In this document: piece after piece, positions 22,141 through 32,754 of the stretch
Position numbering within the stretch: the stretch's first letter is position 1
Layout of the letters: the number at the start of each line of letters is the position of its first letter
NCBI GenBank assembly: GCA_029204045.2
Contig: CM055061.1
Coordinates: forward strand, 45,160,977-45,224,976
Reading direction: 5' to 3'
Length of the DNA: 64,000 nucleotides
DNA from: Tillandsia leiboldiana
Taxonomy: Eukaryota; Streptophyta; Magnoliopsida; Poales; Bromeliaceae
Notes under the pieces: model-generated
Told to the model about the DNA's origin: nothing
Seen by the model: only the letters and a program-made list of their open reading frames with translations
Databases searched by the model: none
Made by a program: the position numbers and the translations under genes

Positions 22141-22700
22141 GGAGAGCATGGCTAATGGATAATGAGACTGATACCAGCGCCAATTCCAGTTTTGTCGGTG
22201 TTGGGAGAGGGATCTGCGAGTTTTAGTGATGCCTCCCATTGTGACTGTGGAGTTATCGTTAGTTTATTATTGAGCATTCTAGATTACCCCGACAAGGCCA
22301 CTGTGATGGCGGATACCAGGGGTAGGAAAGCTGTCTGCGGTTGAGTTTGATGATTCCACAGCTGGCGCTGTGTGGACTATTTGGGCAATCATGGCTTGTG
22401 GTTGTGTCCCTGAGGGTTCCTTTGGATGATAGACCGCGGCTGAGTAGTTCACTCGAATGGTCAAGATTCGGGAGTGACTGAGTGAGGACCCCTCCTTGTT
22501 AGGATTCTTTTCCTTATTGAATGATAGTGTGGGTACGCTTTGGATTGCCTTGGTTGAGTTGACACAGGATGTGGTTTGGTGCGTGTTGCACTAGTGGTTA
22601 TTTTGTTTTCCCCCAGCTTTTATTAGAGCCCCTGTGGTTTCTTCCGTCTCAGCTCAGGAGTGTTTTGCTTTTGGATCCCTCGCCCGTGATTGACTCGCTC
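22141..22700. other. Interior of C1 without readable domain
   Basis: RNase H and integrase core are expected by order, but no HHCC or DD35E motif can be read; probably deleted or decayed. Confidence 0.4.
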
Positions 22701-22723
22701 CATTTGAGAGCTAAGAGTGTTCG

Positions 22724-22900
22724 GAGTACGAGGGACGCCCGTTGCGAATTCTGGCTCGTGAGGTGAGGGAATTGCGCAATCGGGCTATGCCGTACTGGTT
22801 GTTGCTGTTGTTGTTGTTGAGGAGTAATCACGGGGAGTGAGTGGTGACTTAGGAGCTGGAGATGGTGATGTTGAGTACTTACCCTTGGTGTTTGTGACGC
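22724..22900 (+). pseudogene. Integrase C-terminal tail remnant (C1)
   Basis: From 22727 the frame reads YEGRPLRILAREVRELRNR, then SNHGE and, after stops, a YPW-type end. This matches the conserved tail of Tekay/Del-type integrases (basic segment before the chromodomain-like end). The same tail is at 32755-32911 in C2. Confidence 0.6.
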
Positions 22901-22916
22901 ATGGTGGAATTGAGCT

Positions 22917-22952
22917 AGTTTCGAGGACGAAACTTTCTTTAGTGGGTGAGGA
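22917..22952 (+). other. Pre-tract hairpin and polypurine tract of C1
   Basis: AGTTTCG-AGGA-CGAAACT (22917-22934) is a perfect hairpin. AGTGGGTGAGGA (22941-22952) directly precedes the 3' LTR; one T interrupts the purine run, unlike C2 and D. Confidence 0.8.
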
Positions 22953-25900
22953 TGTAAGGACCCGAAATTCCCACTTATGGATTACGGTTACATCTGCAGC
23001 TTCTGGAGGCCTACGAGGTGTGTCGGTGGTGTTTGTGCACAATTGGGACACAAGTGATGGACTTCGGGCCTGTAATGGATCACGTGAGTGATCGGAGGAC
23101 CCCGTCGGATGTTTAGAACTGGTTTCGCGAGAAACGGATATTAAAATTGGACTCAGTGCGAAGTTTGGACAAAGAACACCTTTCCGGACGCCTTCGGCAA
23201 ATTTTAGGATTTGAATTTGGCAAATCGGACTTCGGAATTGGATTCAGCGCGCGAAAACGATGAAAATGGGCTATTTACTTATATTTTTCGGAGCACGGAT
23301 GACCCGGCACAGATTTCGAGGCAGCTGTTACTGTTCCGGTGGCGGCGGCGGCGGGCAACGGCGGAGCGCGGCGGCGCGGGCTCTGGCAGGCGGCGGAGCG
23401 ACCGCGGGCAGGCGCGCGGGCGCGCGGGCAGGCGCGCGGTCCACAGGCCGGCGTGCACCGGAGTGCGGACACGTGGCGGGTTTTGATAGGTCGGTGCTGT
23501 GGACCTGGTTCATGGAGCAGGCGGGGGGGCTGCCTCGGGCAGCGTGCCTGGCAGAGTGGCAGGCGGCTGCGCGGGGAACACGCGAGCGCACGTGGGAATT
23601 TCGAGATGGTCACCTTGTGGAATTTGTAACTTGAGCTACAAAACTCGGATTGGGACGTACAGGTACCCTTTTCGAAGGGCTCGACGCGACGAACACAGCG
23701 ATTATTTTTCCGGATTTTTTCGAGCTCATCTCGCAGGTGAGATTTAAGCTTTTTCGGGGTTGTATCCCGCAGTTTTTGCAGTGTAGTGGATTGTCGGCGC
23801 CCCGCATTGTATAATTTGTATCTTGGCCTATAGGTGTCGGAACAGGACGTATAAATACTCGTTTTGGGGCTACTCGTCGCGAGGATCGCAACTGTGAATT
23901 TTCTGGGATTTTTGGAGCACTTCTTACAGGTGAGAATTGCCTTCTTTGTGCTGTTTTGGAAAAATAGCAAGTGTATGTTAGGGGGTATTGTGTGTGATGT
24001 TGATTGTTGTGGTGTTGCATTGTTGGGGTGATGCTGTTTGGAGCCGGGGCTTGCGCGACATGTACCGAGGGTGCAGTTCTGGCAGATTTTGGATTGTGAG
24101 CGTCTACACACTTCACCAACTTCAGGTTTGCCTTGGATTGAGCACTTCAGGTGGGTAAGCTTAATATTGGTAACTGTATAAGGATTGATAAGGTTTTTAT
24201 GTTATGGTGAATGTAAGTGCACTTGTGGGGATGTCACCCCTCTATGACTGATAGCAGGCATATTTAATGTACAACCGATATGAGCGAGAGGTAAGCAGGG
24301 AATGGCCTACCTGTGTGAGATTGGTATATCATAGTAGGAATACTTTAGCATGCTTTGCTAATATATGTTTCACCCACTTTTATCGTTTCTGAGGACAAAA
24401 GCATGCTTGAATGGACATCTAGATAGGCCATCCTTTACTGCTGCACTACTTATTGGAACTTGACTTAGGAGAAACCATGCTTTTCCTTTTCTCCTTCTTT
24501 GTTAGTCAGGCGGTCTGTGTTACTCGGGTGCGAGCAGGGGTCTGGGGTAGTGTAGCCGGGACATGGGTGTCTGGGACGGGTTGTGCTGGATTGCGGTTGG
24601 CAGGGTTTTGCGGTGACCGCGGATATTGGGCGGTTGACCGGAGGTTGGCTATAGGACTTGGTTATAGACGGCAGGGTATTGCGGCAACCGCTGATATTGG
24701 GCGGTTGACCGGATGTTTGCTTTTGCATCAGATTGGGTATCAGTTTTCTCTAGTGGACGGAGATTCCCACTATTTGAGTACTTTTGCATCTGATTGAGGA
24801 CCGAGGCTTTCTTTAGTAGTTGGGCTTTTCCATTTTGATCAGAGTCATGATCCAGTCCTGCTGATTTATACTACTTATGATACTTATTACCCAAGCATTT
24901 TACTCGTGTGGGTCGCTCCCCCCGAGTGCCACTCCGGAGTGTGCGATATACATACTTTGAGTCCTTGAGACTCCTATCCCTTATCGGTGTTATGCATTGG
25001 CCGGCATACCCGATTTGTCAGGCACAGCAGGCAGTACCAGTTCTTACTGGTTCATTGATTGGGTTTATTACAGGCAATTACTTTATTGTTGCACTCGTGT
25101 CAGGGGGGACCGAGTGGAGTCTAGTAGCTGTGTTTAGACCAGTGCTAGTGTTGTTGGGAGCCGTTTGGCTTGACGGTGGTCCCGTGGCGTTGTGAGTACT
25201 TTGACCGTTGTGCGAGAGGTTTGGGGATCTTGAGGCTATCCGTTCTGAGAGAGAGAGCGTGGATTTTGACCATAGCCTGCATGAGCCACTACTCGATAGC
25301 GAGTTAGTCCGTTTGGACACCCTACGTAATTCCTGCCCGGCAGCGGGAGGTGGTTGTAGGGGGGCACAGGTTTGACTGGACCAGATGTGGCAGTCAGCTC
25401 GATTGGGTCGATTGTGCACTTCATGTGCTAGTGGTTGCATACCGTTATTTGATTCTTTCCTCTTGAGCATTTAGATGGAGGCGTAGTAGCTGTTGAGTGT
25501 CATCAGCGTTTTTGTCTCTTGAGGACTTAGTGGGCAGACCGTCGGGTCTGGCGGTGGTACCCACTAAGAACTCCCTTTTCGGTGTAGTTCTCACACCTTT
25601 TGGGGGTTTTCCCCCTCCTTTTTTCTTCCTCTCCTTTGTTTTGCAGAGTCTTAGCGGGTGCTGCCGATTCTGCGGTTGTTGGTCGAGGCGAGGGAGTCGC
25701 GTGCTAGATCCCTACCCGTCATTGGAGAGTAGCGGTACCCCCTTCAGAGGAGACCTGCAGTAGACTGGCTTTTTTTTTCCTCTTTTGAGAGACTCATGTA
25801 GTGAGGATATGATATGTATTGAGAGCCTGTACACTGATGTATTTATTGGAGATATCTCCCTCTTGAGTTTTGAGCTTTGTATATAAGGATATTGTATGAT

Positions 25901-26109
25901 TATCATCTTTGGGAGATGGACATTGTTGTATTATTTCCAGTTGTATAGTGGTGGATTTTAGTTATACAGCAGATTTTCATTTATAGCTCTGATATCTGTT
26001 AGCTGTAGTACTTTTCTTGCAGGTAGGACGCTTCGCCTATGCGGGGTTTGGCATAGGTGGCGGATCTGTTGGCGAGCCCGGGTCGCAGTTTCGACCCCGG
26101 GGCATGACA
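22953..26109 (+). repeat. C1 3' LTR
   Basis: 3,157 bp, from TGTAAGGACCCGAAATTCCC to CCCGGGGCATGACA. GC-rich patch at 23335-23460. Two imperfect copies of a segment 'ttgcggtgaccgcggatattgggcggttgaccgg' in sense occur at about 24608-24716, also found in the D LTR at about 57650-57760. The C2 hairpin modules with CTGTTCTTGTTTGAT are absent, so C1 belongs to a different subfamily, closer to D in its middle. Confidence 0.85.
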
Positions 26110-26794
26110 CCACATCTGAAAACATCTATGTGTTTCTGAGACTCAACCCGAGGAGCCCCGACGCCTAGCTCCGCCGCGCACCGCCGGCGGAGTTCTTCTT
26201 CTCTTCCTTGGCTCCGGTGAGGTAGGGTCCTCTTCTTCATTTTTGTTGCTTCATGGACCTCTCCGATCTTCCTCTGACATCAAGAGGATCTCCTCTGTGA
26301 AGCCCCGTGTACTTCCGTGCTCCGGTTAACCGGCGGGAGCAACCTTGTCGCCGGAACCCTAGATCCGGCCAGATCTGTGCGGGGACTTCATCCAACCGTT
26401 GGAAATTAGATCAAGCACGTTGGGAAGCTTATGCTGATCCCCAGGAAGGCCTCCAAGAAGTTTGGGAGGGAGTGGTTGAGAGACGAGCCCGCACGTGGAT
26501 GCCCTAGCTTCGGGTCATCTTCCTCTTGGCCGAGCTCCACCGCCTGGCGCTGCCGCTGCCCGACACCGCCGGCCACACCCTTGGGAACCTTCACAGCACC
26601 AAGAGGAACCATTCTATGCACTTGCATGGACCTAGAAGCCAGCGGTTGAAAATCCGCCATTTGAGGCCTCAAGCTCGCCCGAGCTTGTCACCCCGCCGCC
26701 GCCGTCGCTCCTCCGCCGCCGGCCAACTCTGGTAAGTCTCCTGACACCTTGAGCATCCCATTAAGCCATTCGCATGCGACCCATGCGGCGTGGT
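26110..26794. other. Unclassified sequence between C1 and C2
   Basis: GC-rich at first, with CT-rich runs, a possible 5' splice-like 'ctccggtgaggta', and no conserved protein. It continues at 36738 after removing C2 and one target copy. It may be the 5' part of the old B-type LTR that ends at 39330, or host DNA. Open frames up to 88 codons look random. Confidence 0.4.
26790..26794. other. Target-site duplication of C2, left copy (GTGGT)
   Basis: Repeated at 36733-36737, immediately outside the two LTR termini. Confidence 0.95.
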
Positions 26795-27195
26795 TGTGAG
26801 GACCCAGAAATTCCCATGTTTGGATTACTGTTGGATCTGCGGCTTCTGGAGACCCCTGTTGGGTGTTAGAGGTGTTTGTGCGCATATTGGACCCAAGGAT
26901 TGGACCCGGCATGAAAAAAGGGATCAAGTTTGCTTTCCGGGAATTTTTGGTAAATTTTAGAAGTGGAATTTGGCAAATCGGACTTCGGATTTGGATTCAG
27001 CGTGCGAAAACGGTCAAGATGGACTATTTACTTGTATTTTTCGGAGCCCGGATGACCCGGCACGGATTTCGAGGTGATTTGGTACTGTTCCGGCCGCCGG
27101 AGGGCCGCCGGCGGCGGCGGCGGGCGGCGGAGCGCGGCGGCTGGCGGCGGCGGAGGCGCGCGGTCCACCGCGGAGGCGTGCACCCGAGGGCTGGC

Positions 27196-27506
27196 CACGT
27201 GGCGGCTTCCAGTTGGCCGGCGCAGCAGGCGCGGTCCATGGACCTTGGCGGGGTGGACGGTGGACCGTGGTCATGCCACGTGGCGTGATGGCATTGGCTG
27301 GTGCACGAGCGCGCGGTCCACGCAGCTGGTAGCAGGTGCCTCGGGATGCGTGCCCGACAGGCGCGCGTGGGCGCACGTGGGGCGTGACGTGGGCGCGCTG
27401 ACCCGCGCTTCCCGCTCGGGGGCGCCACGTGTCGGCACCCGCTTCGGCCGCGTGGCGCAGCGCGGTTGGCCCAAACAGCTGTTTGCTGTTTGGGAGGCTA
27501 CGTGGC
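27196..27506 (+). promoter_or_regulatory. G-box/ABRE-like cluster in C2 U3
   Basis: ACGTG cores at 27196 (CACGTGGC), 27277 (CACGTGGC), 27374 (CACGTGGG), 27386 (GACGTGGG), 27426 (CACGTGTC) and 27499 (TACGTGGC), all upstream of the TATA-like site. Such sites bind plant bZIP/bHLH factors. The cluster is repeated in the 3' LTR and has a counterpart in D. Confidence 0.55.
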
Positions 27507-27628
27507 AGCCTGGGGGATTTCCGGGCGTGAACAGTAACGGGCTGGGCACGTTACTGTAGCAGCCCGGAAGATTCGGGCGCTCAGTTTTGGGCCAAAATTC
27601 CAAACAGTTGGATTTTCGGGCTGGGCCT

Positions 27629-27636
27629 TTTTATAG
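27629..27636 (+). promoter_or_regulatory. TATA-like site of C2 LTR
   Basis: TTTTATAG after GGGCTGGGCC, at the position equivalent to the clear TATAAATA of D. Repeated at 33806-33813. Confidence 0.45.
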
Positions 27637-29098
27637 CTGTCTTGTGAGGGAGTTTTGCCCCCTTTCCCGAGCTCCCCTGCCCATGGCCCCTTTAGCAAAG
27701 TTGGAGATCTTCATCTTGCGCATCTTCTGGCAGAGGCCCGGATTTTTTTGGAAGCCGCGGCGTCGACGACTTCGGCATCGGAGCGCAGTGTGGCGATTTT
27801 TCATCGGAGGCCCGTTATCGTCGCAGTTTGATCTGAGAGGTCTACCGAGCTACTCCGTCAGTATTTTTGGACGATTTCTGTGGCGTTGGAATCACGAGAG
27901 GTACGTCTTCGACTTTCGTGTTGATCATCTTGCTGGATTCAGAGTTTATGACACGGTTTTCGAGGCATTTCTACGCCGCTGTTTTCTGGTGGAGTTTTTG
28001 GACAGCGGCCCCTTGCCGGAATTTTATCTCCTCAACTAGACATCGGATTGAGACGAGCCTATACACTTTTTGGATATAATCGTCGCGAGGATTATAATCG
28101 TATTTTTTTTGGGATTTTTGTGAGGCTTGCCCGAAGGTATACTGTTTCCCCTCTTACTGTGCAGAGTTTTACAGTTGTGTGGTTGTGAGTGTTTGCGCAC
28201 CTGTACTGTAGAATTTGTAACTCGGCCTACGGGGCTCGGATTTGGACGTGCAGGGTACCGTTTCGAAGATATCGACACGAGGATCGCTGTGATATTTTTA
28301 TTGGATTTTTCTGGCCATTTTCAGCAGGTGAAAAATGGACATCTTTGGGACTGAAATTCTGTGTATGTTTTTATGGACAGTTTTGGACTTGATGTGTATT
28401 TGTGGACTTTGTGTTGTACCCAGGAGAGTTACGAGTGTTGCTGGATCTTTTGGAGTAGGAGATTTGGATTTCCTGGTATTTTCAGCTGTACGACCCTGGA
28501 CAGTTGTGCACCTTCAGGTGGGTGGCTTGCTTTCAAGATCTATGGACTGTGCTCTAATTCTATTATCATAGAATCATGCATGATAGTGATTGGACTTGGG
28601 TAGCATGTTAGAGTGTAGGAATTGTTGATCCTTGTTTTATCTGTCGATCTTGTGATCTCTTGCTTCCTACTATCATGTTAAATATTTGTTTTATTGGAAC
28701 TTGACCTAGCACCCCGTCATATGTTGCATGTGTAACCAGACTAGTAGAAAACCCTCACTTGGGCTAGGCTTATTTCTGCTTTAGACATCCACACTTCTAC
28801 TTTCCTGGACATAGTGTTCTTCCTCGCCCGGGTAGTGGGCCGAGTGGTCAGGAGTTATCTTTTAGTGTGGGATGCATTGCACTCGTGCTTGGGAGCAGAG
28901 TGGAGTCTGGTAGATGTAGTGGTTCGCTTGTATGTATCGGGAACCGTTTGGGGTAAACGGTGGACCCGAGAGATCTTGTTTTCCCCTGTTTGGGTCGTCG
29001 CCAGTGTGTTAGTGGCAGTAGTTTACTAGTGTTAGCCGGACCTAGAACCCAGAACCCTTTTCAACATATACATGATTTTAGTCTACCAATGTTTTCTT

Positions 29099-29169
29099 CC
29101 AAACATCGAAGGGCCGCTGGAGTCTGTTCTTGTTTGATTTGACAAAGGCATCAGCCCTTCGAGGTTTGG
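29099..29169 (+). promoter_or_regulatory. Hairpin module 1 with apical CTGTTCTTGTTTGAT (C2 5' LTR)
   Basis: Arms 29099-29114 and 29154-29169 pair over 16 positions with one mismatch. The 15-base motif is at 29124-29138 in the loop. The copy in the 3' LTR is at 35276-35346. The corresponding module in F is 46245-46315. Confidence 0.65.
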
Positions 29170-29286
29170 GTAAAACACTTGTTTTCTAATTGTTTTTCTA
29201 AAAAGAACTAAAATCATTAAATATGGATTTCTTCCAGATCAAATTAGTTTTCAATAACAAATGTCACCTTTTTCCTGTAAATCTCC

Positions 29287-29308
29287 CCACTCGAAAGGAT
29301 TCGAGTGG
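29287..29308 (+). promoter_or_regulatory. Short hairpin between modules 1 and 2
   Basis: CCACTCGA (29287-29294) with TCGAGTGG (29301-29308). F keeps the same two arms near 46104-46125 with a different loop. Confidence 0.55.
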
Positions 29309-29336
29309 TCTGGGTTCTAGGGGTCGTTCCTCTGTC

Positions 29337-29421
29337 GGGACGAAAGCCACGGGGGCCGAGCCTGGAACCTGTTCTTATTTGATAGGGTTGTAGGGGTAGG
29401 TCTCCCGGGACTTTCGGGCCC
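29337..29421 (+). promoter_or_regulatory. Hairpin module 2 (C2 5' LTR)
   Basis: Arms 29337-29354 and 29404-29421 pair through CGAAAG/CTTTCG and CGGG/CCCG blocks separated by interior loops. The motif at 29369-29383 has one change (CTGTTCTTATTTGAT). Its counterpart in F is 46005-46062, with a wholly different stem. Confidence 0.6.
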
Positions 29422-29479
29422 TGTTGGTGTCTTCTGCGAGTTGTACTGTGATTTTTGCTTTCCCGAACTATAAAGGGAT

Positions 29480-29555
29480 CGGAAACTTCGATAGTCGGAG
29501 CCTAGAGTCTGTTCTTGTTTGATAGGGTTCTTAGCACCGGTCTATCGGGTTTCCG
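29480..29555 (+). promoter_or_regulatory. Hairpin module 3 (C2 5' LTR)
   Basis: Arms 29480-29501 and 29534-29555 pair through CGGAAAC/GTTTCCG and CGATAG/CTATCG. The motif is at 29509-29523. The copy in the 3' LTR is at 35657-35732. Confidence 0.65.
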
Positions 29556-30563
29556 AACCCTTATGGTGTCGGTCTTTCTGGAGAGTTTAGTGTTCTGTTG
29601 TGGGAGCCGTCTGGTGAACGGTGGCCCCAGCGGTGTGACTTCCAGTTTGTGGTTGAGAGTGGTGTTGTTGGTCGATCTTGTTGATCGTGGTTTGGACTAT
29701 AGCCTGCATGAGCCATATTTGAGCTCGACAGAGATACGCGGATACTTTCCTCGGTGGGGTCGCTCCCCTCGAGAGCCACTCCGGAGTTGGGCCTGTTACT
29801 TGCTATCGCGACTTGTCGACGCCGTCCCTCTGACTGGCCCAGTTAGCGGCAGTCACGGACACCCTACGGTAGACCCGTCCTGTTGAGGATATGCGGCAGT
29901 AGGTGGGCGCAGGTTTGACTGGACCCTTTGAGGCAGTCAGTTTAGATTTGGTGAGTTTACTGTGTGTGTTAGTAGATGCATCATGTTTCATCTGTTCCTT
30001 TTCTTGAGCATCTAGATAGAGGCATAGTAGCTGTTGAGTTACTTTTCCAGCCCTTTCATTTCAGTTTTATATTGTTACTTTATGCCTCTAGTAGACTTAG
30101 TGGGCAGTCCGTCGGGCTTGTTGGCGGCACCCACTGAGAACTACTTGGGACGTAGTTCTCACACCCGTCGTGGTGTATTTTCCCACAGGGGCTTCTACTC
30201 CGGTTCCTGTTGTTCCTGTTGCTGATCCTTCTGACCGAGGCGAGGGAGTCGCGAGCTAGATCCCTACCAGTCGTCGTCCAGAGAGTAGATGTACCCTTTT
30301 TATTTTGAGAGTTTTCTTGTTGAGAGACCTTGTAGTGAGGTATAGAGTTGTACTTTTCCTTCTGAGTTGAGTGACTTGTACTTTGGTGAGGACTTTGTAC
30401 TAATTTATTTTATTTCTAGTGGTTTATTTATAGCTCTGATATCTGTTTAGCTGTAGTACTTTTCTTGCAGGTAGGACGCTTCGCCTATGCGGGTTTGGCA
30501 TAGGTGGCGGATCTGTTGGCGAGCCGGGTCGCAGTTTCGACCCCGGGGCGTGACAGATTAGAG

Positions 30564-30614
30564 TGGTATCAGAGCCTAGGTTGTAGGTCATTATGGACTT
30601 AGAAACCCTAGGCT
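30564..30614 (+). other. Primer-binding site and PBS stem of C2
   Basis: TGGTATCAGAGCC at 30564-30576. AGCCTAGG (30573-30580) pairs with CCTAGGCT (30607-30614). Confidence 0.8.
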
Positions 30615-30733
30615 TGTGGTTGGACATTAGGATTACTACGTGAGAGTCGTGACTGTTAGCGAGAGTCCTGATTGAGTTTCATACCTCTCCCAAGGGATGG
30701 GATGAGTGATTGGCATGTTTATTTTCCTAAGCG

Positions 30734-30759
30734 ATTATGTTGGCTGCAGACAACATAAT
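30734..30759 (+). promoter_or_regulatory. Leader hairpin with palindromic CTGCAG loop (C2)
   Basis: Arms 30734-30742 and 30751-30759, loop 30743-30750 GCTGCAGA; identical to C1 and A despite decay of nearby sequence. Confidence 0.7.
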
Positions 30760-30849
30760 GCTGTGGAATTGATAACATGTCTTAGACTTTCGCTGGATTG
30801 GGTCGTATGGTTGTTGTGTCCTGATGTTTGTTATTGTGCAGTGGACTAC

Positions 30850-31760
30850 GATGCCCCTGAGATGTCGTGTAGCGAAGAGGGCACATTCCGCATCTGATTA
30901 GTAACCCGAGCAGCGGGAGGCAGAGCTATCAGAGCAGAGCGAGACCCAAGAGTTATGGATCCAGATGGCACAGATGTCGGAGGCTGTCCGATGCTAGAAG
31001 GAGGCCATGGAACGTTCGATGCGCTTGTTGGAGCAGAGAGCACAGCTAGTTGCAGTACCGCTTGAGTGTCCTCCAGTACTCTCTTCCTATGCGGTGGTAT
31101 TTTCAGTTGTACCAGTGGCGCCGACAGAGCGAGCAGCCCCCTCCGTGCCGACGAGCAGTGCCGAGGCACCGAGGCAGGGTGGATAGTGGATAGTAGCTGA
31201 GCTTCGGGACGTCATTGATCGATGGAGCCAGTCCCGGCAGTCTGAACCATCCCGATTCATAGGTTTGAGTTGGAGCCTTTGTAGGCAGAATTGGGGTTGG
31301 TGGTGATGGAGAGACTATCTGAGAGCCTCCCTGTGCTAGGGAGTTTATACAGTTGCTGAACTGCACGCTCCAGGTTTCGAGGGACGAGGCGCATAGGATA
31401 TGTTTGACTGGGAATGGTTTGCGCCAGGATACCTTTCAGTTTAGTTGGTCCCTCCGTTTTGGATTATTCACGCTTCGATAGAATAGGCGTGGTGTGTGGA
31501 GCGTGGCGCTGCAGTTTCTTTGGATAGGGATCTGCCACCAGAGGCGAGTTCTGGATTTTGGTGCTTCGCGCCGAGTGATGGAGGACAGATCGGACGGCAG
31601 AGACATTTCTGATTTCTTTTCCTGGATAACGGGTCCCCGAAATGCCAGAGTTTGGGCGGGTCCCGATAGCAGCATCAGCATCTACGTCAGAGTGGCGCGG
31701 CGGTAGCATGGATTGGCTATCTGCGGAGGACCGCATTTGTCACCCCTGTGTGAGTAGAGG
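30850..31760 (+). pseudogene. Gypsy gag remnant (C2)
   Basis: Collinear with the C1 gag zone: a Gln/Glu-rich helical start near 30900-31040, a gag-like 'ttgaactgcacgctccag' block near 31360-31380, and a degraded C-terminal zone. Many stops in all frames and no knuckle. It cannot make particles. Confidence 0.55.
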
Positions 31761-31904
31761 CGGAGGTCGTGCTCCCTATTTGGATAGTCTTGATTTTCAG
31801 GCAAACTGAGCGACGACCACTGTCAGCGAGCGGATAAATTGGTGCCGCCCGGCTGGAGGGCGCCACAGCAGCGGTTTGGGTTGTCACCGGCATGATTTCT
31901 TTAC

Positions 31905-32160
31905 AGCAGTCTGAGATAGAGTGTTTTTGGTTTTCCTGTCTGGACTGGAGGTAGAGTTGTTACCACGTGCACTAGAGGTACAAGTTCCTGTTGGTATTGT
32001 GCACTTGGGGAAGCCTTATGGATTATGTCTTGTGCTGTTGAGACTTGGAATTTTGCCGGCAGTTGACGGTTGGGTTACAGCTCCACGACTCAGATTGAGC
32101 ACACGGGATGGACCAGTTGGTGCGGTGTCGCGCAACGATTGATTATGGATTGAGAACCGT
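31905..32160 (+). pseudogene. Probable protease remnant (C2)
   Basis: The frame from 31921 reads FLSGLEVELLPRALEVQVPV and continues with a LRLGILPAVDG-type segment, matching C1 20990-21250. No active-site triad is seen. Confidence 0.4.
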
Positions 32161-32410
32161 GACCTTCCCGCGAGTTGGACAACTGGAGATCATTTTCTCA
32201 GGTCACCGTGGCATCCTTCCTGCAGCAGTGGCTTCAGCGGTTTTGGGTTGGGTGCTACCTGTTGAGCGTAGGTAACGTTTAGGACTAGAGTTGTGTTCCT
32301 AGGGGTCACGGTTAGATCGTAGCTTCTGTTTTGTAGCCACAGCAGGAACGGCTTCAACACTTCTCTCCCTTTTCTCGCCTTGTACTGAAATTTTCGAACA
32401 TGACGAGAGC

Positions 32411-32488
32411 TTCGAAAGACTGCTCCAGAAATGGAGATGGTGCCCGAACCTGTTCTTGTTTGATTGGGGCGAAGGCACTGGTCTTTCG
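32411..32488 (+). promoter_or_regulatory. Hairpin module 4 with GAAA tetraloop side stem, interior of C2
   Basis: CGAAAGAC (32413-32420) pairs with GTCTTTCG (32481-32488). Inside are CTCCA-GAAA-TGGAG (32423-32436) and GGTGCC (32439-32444) pairing with GGCACT (32474-32479), whose loop carries CTGTTCTTGTTTGAT (32449-32463). This would fold as a three-way junction. F keeps all parts at 48391-48475. Confidence 0.6.
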
Positions 32489-32754
32489 GAACTTTCAGAC
32501 TTTTCGTTAATTTCAGCTATTTTTATAAACAGAGAGTTAGGGTTGACGACTTTCCTGCTGGTGGGGCCCTTACCTTTTCTTGTTGGGTTGTGGTGACGTT
32601 CTTCGTGTAGTTTGGACGAGTAGATTCGGTTAATCTTCCTTGTCCCCAACTTTTTGGAGTTCCTGAGGTTTTCTGCGTCTCAGCTCGGAGGTGTTTTGCG
32701 TTGGACCCCTCGCCCGTGATTGACTCGCTCTAGTTGAGATTTGTGGGTGTGGAG

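Larger units (their letters stand above)
18790..26109 (+). mobile_element. Gypsy element C1: split 5' LTR, decayed interior, full 3' LTR
   Basis: The 5' LTR is present only from 18790, because B1 interrupts it at the point matching about 25268 of the 3' LTR. PBS, leader hairpin, and remnants of gag, protease, RT and integrase tail follow, then polypurine tract and a 3,157-bp 3' LTR. The 3,296-bp interior is shorter than the 5 kb or so of an intact chromovirus and full of stops. Bases 26110-26114 (ccaca) should be one target duplication; the other is outside the window. Confidence 0.85.
26795..30555 (+). repeat. C2 5' LTR
   Basis: 3,761 bp, TGTGAGGACCCAG to CCCGGGGCGTGACA. Order inside: U3 with a GC-rich patch and G-box cluster, TATA-like site, long leader zone with three hairpin modules, and terminal hairpins at about 30479-30548. 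Many open frames up to 161 codons are GC artefacts. Confidence 0.92.

Noticed and set aside
23275..24111. 278-codon minus-strand frame in the C1 LTR
   Set aside because: Antisense to the element in a GC-rich LTR region; no recognised motif and no counterpart in related LTRs.
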